Positions 1 through 5,825 of a DNA stretch of 10,027 nt are shown piece by piece; the first letter of the stretch is position 1, and each line of letters opens with the position of its first letter. Below the pieces are notes generated by a model. It was not told the origin of the DNA. It worked only from the letters and a program-made list of their open reading frames with translations, and ran no database searches. The translations under genes and the position numbers were made by a program. Origin of the DNA: JBECKQ01 sp040235375 (GTDB lineage: Bacteria > Planctomycetota > Phycisphaerae > UBA1845); NCBI GenBank assembly GCA_040235375.1, contig JBECKQ010000113.1, positions 1-10,027 on the forward strand, given 5' to 3'.

Positions 1-1862
1 ACGCCCTCATCGCTGAGAAGCACGCACAGGTTCGGGTCGGCGAGCACGGCGGCCACCGTCGTCTCGACCCCGTTGACGTACATCTGCTTGCGGACCAGGC
101 GGATGCCGTGGCTGTAGTCGACGTACCAGTCGACGTGCCCCAGGTACAGCGGCTGGATGGGTGTGCCGTTCGTGTAATGCCAGCCGTAGATGGCGACATG
201 TCCCGGATTGCTGGCGAGCAGCGGCGTGATCACCACGTCCTTCTTGATCCCGGCGATGAGCTGGCCGAGCGGCTGGCCGGCCCGCTGGGCCTCAACCGTC
301 TGGTGATGCCGGTAGAACGTCGTCTCCTTCATGATGTCGGTGGTGGCGGGGCTGATCGGCGACGGCGAGAGCTTGACGGTCGCGTGCGCCCAGATGTCGT
401 CCACCATCTTGCGCGTCGGCAGCAGGCAGTCGAGCGCGTCGGCGATCGGCTGGGCGGTCAGCGGCGTCAGCGGCATGCGCGTGAAGTCATCGTCCGTACC
501 GATGGAGACGTAGTCGCACGTGACGTAGTACGTGGCCGTCGTCGGCACGCCGCTGATCGTCGCGCTGACTTGGACGGGTACGAAGGTGCGCAGGAAGCCA
601 GGCACGTTGCCGCCGATCACTTCCTCGTAGACCCGGTTCTCTCGATTCTGCCAGGTCATGCCGGCCGTCTCGGCGACGAACTGGCTGCCCGTGGGCGCGC
701 CCGGCTGCCGCGGGGCGAAAGTGCCCGTCGTGAAGTTGGCCTGGAACGCGGCGAAGTCGGCCAGGTCGATCCGGCCGTTGTCATCGCCGTCGAAGGCGTC
801 CAGGCAGGCGGTCGAGCAGGCCGGCTCGCTCGGTTCGGGCGGGACGGCCGGGCCGTCCAGGCAGTCCGCGATGGCCGAGTAGTCGCTTACGTCCACGTCG
901 CCGTCGTGGTCCCAGTCGCCGCCGTCGATCGCTTCACAGGCGTCGGGTACGAGGTCGTTGTTGCAGTCGAGCGTGCTGCCGGCCTGCACTTCTGCCAGGT
1001 CGGCGAGGCCGTTCTCGTCGCAATCGGGAGCCGTGACGCGGACGTTGTCGAAGATGACGAAGTTGTCGTCGGGCACGGCGGCGATGGACGTATACGTGTC
1101 GGCGTAGCCGAGCATGATATCACCCGCGTTCAGCACGGTTTCGGCGTCCACCGTAATGAACCGGCCGTTGAGCCGCCAGATGATCACGCCGGCGTGGTTG
1201 CTGATCGACACTTCCACCCAGTGCTTGCCGGGCGATCCTTGCGTCTCGTACGTCGGGCTTGGGAAGAGATCCTGGAAGAAGACGTCCGATGCGTTCCGGC
1301 TGACCGGTGCGTAGCCGCCGTCTTCGATGGTGAGCAGGGTGGCGTTACGATAGGCGCAGTAGTCGTCCGCGGCGCCGCCTTCGCCGGTCATGGCGAACCA
1401 GCGCCCGTCGCTGGCGCCATTGTTCGGCCAGACGACGCGCGAGGCGCTGTGGGCGATGCCGGCCGTCGCGAATTCGGTTGATCCCGAGCCGCCGCCGGCC
1501 CCGCCGTTGTAGTTCATCCACACGTCGAAGGTCAGTGTGTAATTGCCGCTGAAGCTCATGCTGGTAGGGTACAGGCTGACGGCATCCGTGGCGGGCGTGC
1601 TGTCGTTGTTGTTGACCTCAAGGCGTAGGCCGACGGTCGAGCCGCCGGTCGAGTTCGGCGCGGGCGGGATACCGCGGATGCTGTAGTCGTACGCGAAGTC
1701 CGTGGAGTAGTCGGTGCTGTAGGTGAACGTCGTCCAGTGGAGGCCGGATGTGCCGGCGTCGAAGTCGTCGGCGAAGAGCGTGACAGTCTGAGCGAAGGCC
1801 GGAGCGGCCCAAATCGCAACAGCCGCCACGGCGAAATGGAGCACGAATCGTGAAACGGTCAT
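1..1862 (-). CDS. Secreted protein with TSP3-like repeat, EF-hand (dockerin-like) pair and uncharacterised C-terminal domain (partial)
   Basis: Reading leftward from ATG at 1862, the frame stays open for 620 codons to the window edge, so the C-terminus is missing. GGGGGA lies 5 bases before the ATG. Residues 1-24 form a signal peptide (hydrophobic core, AFA|Q cleavage), so the product is exported. Residues about 25-278 are Gly/Ser/Asn/aromatic-rich and resemble a LamG/concanavalin-like beta-sandwich (family inferred). Residues 280-310 carry DCDENGLAD and DCNNDLVPDACE, thrombospondin-3-like Ca-binding repeats common in planctomycete secreted proteins. Two 12-residue EF-hand loops follow: D316-x-D318-x-D320-G-D322-V-D324-x-x-D327, and D358-x-D360-x-N362-x-R364-x-D366-x-x-D369, a dockerin-I-like pair. 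From about 383 to the edge is a further domain with YGWHYTNG and HVDWYVDYSHG, which I cannot assign; an enzymatic role is possible but unproven. Synonymous positions are GC-rich across the whole frame, supporting one intact gene. Transcribed divergently from the radical SAM gene. Confidence 0.86.
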   Translation of the reverse strand, partial: MTVSRFVLHFAVAAVAIWAAPAFAQTVTLFADDFDAGTSGLHWTTFTYSTDYSTDFAYDYSIRGIPPAPNSTGGSTVGLRLEVNNNDSTPATDAVSLYPTSMSFSGNYTLTFDVWMNYNGGAGGGSGSTEFATAGIAHSASRVVWPNNGASDGRWFAMTGEGGAADDYCAYRNATLLTIEDGGYAPVSRNASDVFFQDLFPSPTYETQGSPGKHWVEVSISNHAGVIIWRLNGRFITVDAETVLNAGDIMLGYADTYTSIAAVPDDNFVIFDNVRVTAPDCDENGLADLAEVQAGSTLDCNNDLVPDACEAIDGGDWDHDGDVDVSDYSAIADCLDGPAVPPEPSEPACSTACLDAFDGDDNGRIDLADFAAFQANFTTGTFAPRQPGAPTGSQFVAETAGMTWQNRENRVYEEVIGGNVPGFLRTFVPVQVSATISGVPTTATYYVTCDYVSIGTDDDFTRMPLTPLTAQPIADALDCLLPTRKMVDDIWAHATVKLSPSPISPATTDIMKETTFYRHHQTVEAQRAGQPLGQLIAGIKKDVVITPLLASNPGHVAIYGWHYTNGTPIQPLYLGHVDWYVDYSHGIRLVRKQMYVNGVETTVAAVLADPNLCVLLSDEG

Positions 1863-2194
1863 TGTGATCCCCCACGGTCCGAACGTTCGGTTCATGGCCG
1901 TCATGATAACAGATCGGCGGGTCCGAATTCGAGTCTTACACCGCAATTGGGCCAGATCGGCTCCGGACGGCGAGAAGCGACATTGCCGCGTCGTCGTCGA
2001 CTTTATGGGGGCAGGGCTTTGCCCGTGATTGCGGCCGGGCTATGCTGGTGGTGGATTCGGTTCTTGCCTCGCCGCGTCGGGCGGCTGGAGGCCAAGGCAG
2101 GCGATCCTAGATTCGATCCGGCAGCGCTCCGTCGTTGGGGCCATGCAAACGGGTCGATCGACGATCGCACTCGCGATACACGGGATTTCCGGAA
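1863..2194. other. Divergent intergenic region
   Basis: This 332-base spacer separates two divergent gene starts, so promoters for both should lie here. I find no pair of well-spaced -35/-10 boxes that I would call. TATCAT on the minus strand (1903-1908) is a possible -10 for the secreted-protein gene but lacks a convincing -35 partner. A small hairpin sits at 2009-2024. No open frame here has gene-like features. Confidence 0.6.
2009..2024. repeat. Short GC hairpin GGGCA-N6-TGCCC
   Basis: A perfect 5-bp stem (GGGCA / TGCCC) with loop GGGCTT, embedded in a run reading GGGGGCAGGGCTTTGCCC. Similar inverted repeats are, from memory, scattered through planctomycete intergenic DNA. It lies between two gene starts, so it is not placed to end either gene. 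No T-run follows. Confidence 0.4.
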
Positions 2195-4207
2195 ATGAAA
2201 ACGAGTCAGAAGGGCCGGTCGGCTTCGGTCGCGTTGCCGCAGTTCGCGTTTGCGCAGACGCCGCCGCTGCCCATGACCCGCGACGAGATGCTCGCCCGCG
2301 GATGGGACGAGGTGGACGTGGTGTTCGTCTCCGGTGATGCGTACGTCGATCATCCGGCGTTCGCCGCGGGGATCCTGGCGCGCGTGCTCGAGGCGAAGGG
2401 CTTTCGCGTGGGCGTGCTGGCCCAGCCGGACTGGCGAAGCTGCGAGGCGTTCAAGACGTTCGGCCGGCCGCGGCTGTTCTTCGCCGTCAGTGCCGGCAAC
2501 ATGGACTCGATGCTCAACCACTACACGGCCAATCGCAAGGTGCGTAACGATGATGCCTACTCGCCCGGCGGGGCGATCGGGCTGCGGCCGGACCGGGCGA
2601 CGAAGGCGTACTGCCAGCGGGCGCGGGAGGCGTACAAGGGCGTGCCGATCATCGCCGGCGGCGTCGAGGCGTCGCTCCGCCGGCTGGCCCATTACGACTA
2701 CTGGTCGGACAAGGTGATGCGGAGCATCCTGCTGGACGCCAAGGCCGACCTGATCGCCTACGGCATGGGCGAGGACGCCATCGTCGAGATCGCTCGGCGC
2801 CTGAGAGACGGCCAGACAACGCGCGACCTGCGCGATATGCGCGGCGTGGCGTACGCCTGCGGCGCAAGCGAACAGCCGCCGTCCGGGCAGGACGTCGTCG
2901 TTCTGCCCAGCTACGAGGAAATCGCTCGCGATCCGCGCGCCTTCGCCGAGGCGACGCGGCGATATCACCTGGAGACGAACCCGCACAACGCGCGGACCAT
3001 CGTGCAGCCGCACGATCGCCAGGCGGTGGTGTGCACGCCGCCGCGGCTGCCCGTCTCGCAGCGCGACATGGATTTTTACTACGACCTGCCGTACACGCGC
3101 CGGCCGCACCCGGCGTACAGGCAGCGCATCCCGGCGTACGAAGTGGTGAAGGATTCCGTCACGATCATGCGCGGCTGCTTCGGTGGCTGCACGTTCTGCT
3201 CGATCACCATGCACCAGGGGCGGATCGTCCAGTCGCGGTCGAAGGATTCGATCGTGCGCGAGGTCCGCAACATGACGGCCGACGCCGAGTTCAAGGGCGT
3301 GATCAGCGACATCGGCGGGCCGACGGCGAACATGTATGAGATGCGCTGCATCCGGCCGGACATCGAGGAGAAGTGCCGCCGGCTGTCGTGCGTGCATCCG
3401 ACCATCTGCAAGCTGCTGGGCACGGATCACGGGCCGCTGATTGACGTGATGCGCGACGTGCGCGGCCAGAAGGGTATCAAGCAGGCGTTCGTGGCCAGTG
3501 GCGTGCGCATGGACCTGGCGCAGCTTTCGCCGGAGTACATGGCCGAACTGGCGGCGCATCACGTCGGCGGCCATTTGAAGGTTGCGCCGGAGCACACGGA
3601 CGGCGAGACGCTGCGATTGATGAAAAAGCCGGCGATCTCCGATTTCGAGAGCTTTGCCTGCAAGTTCGACGCCGCCTCGCGTCAGGCCGGCAAGGAGCAG
3701 TATCTCGTGCCGTACTTCATCGCGTCGCATCCGGGCAGCACGATCGAGGCGATGATCGACCTGGCGGTGTTTCTGAAGCAGAACGGCTACCGGCCCGACC
3801 AGGTGCAGGACTTTATCCCCGCGCCGATGGACATCGCCACGTGCATGTTCCACACCGGGCTGAATCCGATGACGATGAAGCCGGTTTACACGGCGAAGCA
3901 CCTGCGCGACCGCAAGTTCCAGCGGGCGCTGATGCAGTTCTTCAAGCCGGAGAATTACTTCCTGGTCCGCCAGGCGCTGTTGAAGGCCGGTCGCAAAGAC
4001 CTGATCGGCGACGGCTGCGACGCGCTGATTCCGTCGCAGCCGCCGAAGGCGGCCCTGGCCGCCCGCCGGGCGCAGGCGAACCGCGCACGGTTGAAGGCCA
4101 ACCGCGTAACGCTCTCGGAGGATCACTATCACTCATCGTCGCGCGAGAAGGAGCTCTCGCCCGGCTACCGCCCGCATCGCAAATCAGCGCGACGTCGGAG
4201 ACGCTAA
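2195..4207 (+). CDS. ygiQ: YgiQ-family (UPF0313) radical SAM protein
   Basis: A 670-residue protein closely matching E. coli YgiQ along its length. The N-terminal domain shows GDAYVDHP, the AQPDW motif, AGNMDSM and EASLRRLAHYDYWSD. The radical SAM core starts with MRGCFGGCTFC, whose CX3CX2C cysteines (C328, C332, C335) would bind the 4Fe-4S cluster that cleaves S-adenosylmethionine. Downstream come SRSKDSI, SDIGGPTANMYE, HHVGGHLKVAPEHT and KEQYLVPYFIASHPG. The C-terminal UPF0313 region has GLNPMTMKPVY and KPENYFLVRQALLKAG, then a basic tail ending RRRRR. The E. coli protein is about 739 residues; here the linker before VVLPSYEE is much shorter, explaining the difference. The physiological substrate of the family is not established; a cytoplasmic redox or modification role is inferred. 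ATG at 2195 is preferred over an in-frame TTG at 2135 because the former gives a family-like N-terminus, although its ribosome site is weak (GGAA). Confidence 0.97.
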   Translation: MKTSQKGRSASVALPQFAFAQTPPLPMTRDEMLARGWDEVDVVFVSGDAYVDHPAFAAGILARVLEAKGFRVGVLAQPDWRSCEAFKTFGRPRLFFAVSAGNMDSMLNHYTANRKVRNDDAYSPGGAIGLRPDRATKAYCQRAREAYKGVPIIAGGVEASLRRLAHYDYWSDKVMRSILLDAKADLIAYGMGEDAIVEIARRLRDGQTTRDLRDMRGVAYACGASEQPPSGQDVVVLPSYEEIARDPRAFAEATRRYHLETNPHNARTIVQPHDRQAVVCTPPRLPVSQRDMDFYYDLPYTRRPHPAYRQRIPAYEVVKDSVTIMRGCFGGCTFCSITMHQGRIVQSRSKDSIVREVRNMTADAEFKGVISDIGGPTANMYEMRCIRPDIEEKCRRLSCVHPTICKLLGTDHGPLIDVMRDVRGQKGIKQAFVASGVRMDLAQLSPEYMAELAAHHVGGHLKVAPEHTDGETLRLMKKPAISDFESFACKFDAASRQAGKEQYLVPYFIASHPGSTIEAMIDLAVFLKQNGYRPDQVQDFIPAPMDIATCMFHTGLNPMTMKPVYTAKHLRDRKFQRALMQFFKPENYFLVRQALLKAGRKDLIGDGCDALIPSQPPKAALAARRAQANRARLKANRVTLSEDHYHSSSREKELSPGYRPHRKSARRRRR

Positions 4208-4227
4208 CGCGAGTCCCCGGAAGCGCC

Positions 4228-4265
4228 GGCAACCCAGTCCGAGCCGCGCCCGTGAGGAAGCGGAT
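4228..4265 (+). repeat. REP-like 38-base repeat, copy A
   Basis: The unit runs from GGCAAC through GTCCGAGCCGCGCCCGT to AGGAAGCGGAT. It matches the reverse complement of 4541-4578 at 35 of 38 positions by hand alignment. A shorter core (4239-4265) matches 7112-7138 at 23 of 27. CCGC and GCGG within the core could pair as a short stem. The core resembles a dispersed GAGCCGCG...GAGCGG repeat I recall from planctomycete genomes. Confidence 0.8.
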
Positions 4266-4346
4266 ATAACGACAACCATTCGCTCGCGCGTTACCGCTCG
4301 ATCGTCGCGTTACCCGCCCACGCGCCGCATCCGCGCGGTTGCTATG

Positions 4347-4364
4347 GTGTCACATTCCTGACAC
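4347..4364. promoter_or_regulatory. Perfect dyad GTGTCA-N6-TGACAC
   Basis: Perfect 6-base arms separated by CATTCC make an operator-sized inverted repeat, of the kind bound by dimeric helix-turn-helix regulators. It lies about 290 bases before the exported glycosidase start and 140 bases after ygiQ, so it is far from either start. It could equally be a small RNA hairpin or chance. No regulator gene is nearby. Confidence 0.25.
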
Positions 4365-4410
4365 TGGGCTGCTAAACCACCGCTCGCGACCCGTGGCCGG
4401 CGGAATGACC

Positions 4411-4427
4411 GGCGGGCAGAGCCCGCC
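4411..4427. repeat. Perfect 7-bp GC hairpin GGCGGGC-AGA-GCCCGCC
   Basis: The arms are fully complementary with a 3-base loop, followed by CTACAAGGC. There is no T-run, so it is a poor intrinsic terminator. The motif GGCGGGCAGAGCCCGCCCTA resembles, from memory, a short palindromic repeat frequent between genes in Planctomycetota and Verrucomicrobiota. Confidence 0.6.
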
Positions 4428-4540
4428 CTACAAGGCGACGCTATTCGGCGCGTGATCGCGCACAGTCATTCAGGTCGGCAAGTCGCCGGATGACACTTTG
4501 GCTGGAAGCATCGCCGGCGAAGGGATGGTTGACTGGGCCA

Positions 4541-4578
4541 ATCCGCTTCCTTACGGGCGCGGCTCGGACCGCGTTGCC
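4541..4578 (-). repeat. REP-like 38-base repeat, copy B (inverted)
   Basis: Read on the minus strand this runs from GGCAACGCG through GTCCGAGCCGCGCCCGT to AAGGAAGCGGAT. It differs from copy A at three positions. Together the two copies form an inverted pair around about 275 bases. It ends about 75 bases before the start of the downstream gene. Confidence 0.8.
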
Positions 4579-4651
4579 GCTGGTTGCTTGGGTGACACAC
4601 TCGTGATGAGGCGACTCACGTCGCTCATGTCGCAACATCGACGTTGCGAGT

Positions 4652-5563
4652 ATGATGCCAGCCATGTCGAAACATCACGTTGCCAAGAAGTGGTTCTTCG
4701 TCGTGGCCTTGTCGTTCGTCTGTGTGCCCGCCTTTGCCGAAGCGCTCAAGCCCGTCGAGCACCGGTCATACCGGCCTTATCCGCCGATCGAGGTTACCAG
4801 CTACGTCTTCGACAGGCCGCGGCCGATTCGGGCGTGGTCGGCGAAGGTCGATCTGTCTTCGCCGGACGTGCAGATCGTGGTGACGCCGCGCGGAAACGTC
4901 GGGCCGCACTTCGAAACCGCGTGCGCCACCACGCTCGAGTTCGCCGAGTCGGCTCAAGTCCAGCTTGCCGTCAACGCGACGCCGTACGATCCACTGCGGG
5001 ACGAGAGCGGCCAGGGGATGGACATCTCCGGGCTTTCGGCGAGCGACGGGGACATCTACTCCGAGCCGGACGATCAATTCGGAGCGATCGTGTTCGACGC
5101 CTCAGGGCGCGGCCGCATCATCACCGCGCCGTACACGCCGGCCAAGCTGGCGGGCGTCGATGACGGGGTGGGCGGTTTTCGCGTGCTGGTCAAAGGCGGC
5201 AAGAGCGTTGCGGGGAGCGTGGCCACGTACGTGCCGCCCGATTTCGCAGGTGTCAATCCGCGGACGGCGGCCGGCCTGTCGGCCGACGGGCGGACGCTCT
5301 GGCTGATTGTCGTCGATGGCCGCAACCCCGGCCGTAGTGAGGGAGTGACGCTCGAGGAGTTGGGCGACTTCGGCGTGCTCCTGGGCTGCGACACGCTGCT
5401 GAACCTCGAGGGCGGTGGCTCGTCGACAATGGTGCTGCAGGATCCCGCCAGCAAACAGTGGCGCGTGATCAACCAGCCGGTTGGCCGCAAGCGAACGGAC
5501 ACGCTGCGCCCGGTCGCAAACAACCTCGGCGTTAAGATCAAACAGACCAAGACTGCCCCCTGA
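4652..5563 (+). CDS. Exported phosphodiester-glycosidase (NAGPA/DUF2233) domain protein
   Basis: A 303-residue protein. The N-terminus has a basic stretch (KHHVAKK), a hydrophobic core and the cleavage motif AFA|E near residue 29, so it is exported. The mature part is one NAGPA-type domain. Its diagnostic C-terminal motifs are clear: NPRTAAG (R204, T205), VVDGR (D222-R224), the segment GVTLEELGDF, and LNLEGGGSSTM (N251-M260). This family includes the human enzyme that uncovers mannose-6-phosphate by removing N-acetylglucosamine; bacterial members are thought to act on phosphodiester-linked sugars, and the substrate here is unknown. The region usually reading like N-G-G-[YF]-F is N108-ATPYDP here, a divergence. 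ATGs at 4652, 4655 and 4664 all precede the signal peptide; GCGAG at 4646-4650 is too close to 4652 to decide the start. Long spacers on both sides suggest a single-gene transcript. Confidence 0.9.
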   Translation: MMPAMSKHHVAKKWFFVVALSFVCVPAFAEALKPVEHRSYRPYPPIEVTSYVFDRPRPIRAWSAKVDLSSPDVQIVVTPRGNVGPHFETACATTLEFAESAQVQLAVNATPYDPLRDESGQGMDISGLSASDGDIYSEPDDQFGAIVFDASGRGRIITAPYTPAKLAGVDDGVGGFRVLVKGGKSVAGSVATYVPPDFAGVNPRTAAGLSADGRTLWLIVVDGRNPGRSEGVTLEELGDFGVLLGCDTLLNLEGGGSSTMVLQDPASKQWRVINQPVGRKRTDTLRPVANNLGVKIKQTKTAP

Positions 5564-5602
5564 AAACAGCCACATCCAAAAGCAAGGTCGGCGGGCGCAA
5601 AT

Positions 5603-5619
5603 CTTGCCGCGCAGGCAAG
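5603..5619 (+). terminator. Candidate hairpin after the exported glycosidase gene
   Basis: CTTGCC and GGCAAG form a perfect 6-bp stem with loop GCGCA, beginning 39 bases after the stop codon. The position suits a terminator or an mRNA 3' end structure. No T-run follows, so intrinsic termination is not supported by sequence alone. Confidence 0.3.
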
Positions 5620-5766
5620 GAAGTGGCGACGGGCAGCGCAGTCAGCGGCCCGCGAATCGACCCGGAACGCGCAAGGAATGCCGGACCGACGCGCGAATTT
5701 CGCGACGGCTGGAGCGGGGCGGACACCGATAAAAGGGCTGTCATTCGATAGCAGGAGGCGGCCCGC

Positions 5767-5796
5767 GGCCGGGCCGAAGTTACTCGGCACCCGGCC
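5767..5796 (+). promoter_or_regulatory. Strong hairpin in the leader of the coiled-coil gene
   Basis: GGCCGGG (5767-5773) pairs with CCCGGCC (5790-5796), and inside it CCGA (5774-5777) pairs with TCGG (5784-5787) around loop AGTTAC, leaving a two-base bulge (CA). An alternative 6+5 bp pairing of the same arms is equally good. It ends 15 bases before the ribosome binding site, so it could influence translation. It does not itself cover the AGGAGG. Confidence 0.5.
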
Positions 5797-5811
5797 CCGA
5801 CGTGCAGGAAC

Positions 5812-5817
5812 AGGAGG
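5812..5817 (+). promoter_or_regulatory. AGGAGG ribosome binding site that fixes a TTG start
   Basis: AGGAGG lies 8 bases before an in-frame TTG at 5826. A GTG upstream at 5802 is also in frame, but this consensus site would then fall inside its coding region. The TTG is therefore the better start. A second AGGAGG at 5753-5758 has no start codon at usable distance. Confidence 0.75.
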
Positions 5818-5825
5818 TTCCATCC

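Larger units (their letters stand above)
4208..4651. other. Gene-free repeat-bearing spacer
   Basis: These 444 bases between two same-strand genes hold no convincing coding frame. They contain two inverted copies of a 38-base repeat (4228-4265 and 4541-4578), a perfect GC hairpin (4411-4427) and a dyad (4347-4364). The first repeat starts 20 bases after the ygiQ stop codon. The promoter for the downstream exported protein should lie near the right end, but I cannot define its boxes. Confidence 0.65.

Noticed and set aside
108..1481. Long plus-strand open frame of 457 codons
   Set aside because: It is antisense to the secreted protein, whose frame shows a signal peptide, Ca-binding loops and repeat motifs. 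The plus-strand translation is Arg/Val/Gly/Asp-rich with no motif, as expected of a shadow frame in high-GC DNA.
2003..4132. Minus-strand open frame of 709 codons opposite the radical SAM gene
   Set aside because: It is fully antisense to a clear YgiQ homologue. The translation is His/Arg/Leu-rich and without recognisable domains, arising from GC-rich third positions.
4498..5163. Plus-strand frame of 221 codons overlapping the glycosidase gene
   Set aside because: Its start lies in the repeat-bearing spacer and most of it overlaps the NAGPA gene in another frame. It has no domain or signal peptide and is Arg-rich.
5561..5750. Possible small basic protein between the glycosidase and coiled-coil genes
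   Set aside because: An open frame reading LKTATSKSKVGGRK at its start ends in TAG near 5750, but it lacks ATG, GTG or TTG at the beginning and a ribosome site, and its codon wobble is not clearly GC-biased.
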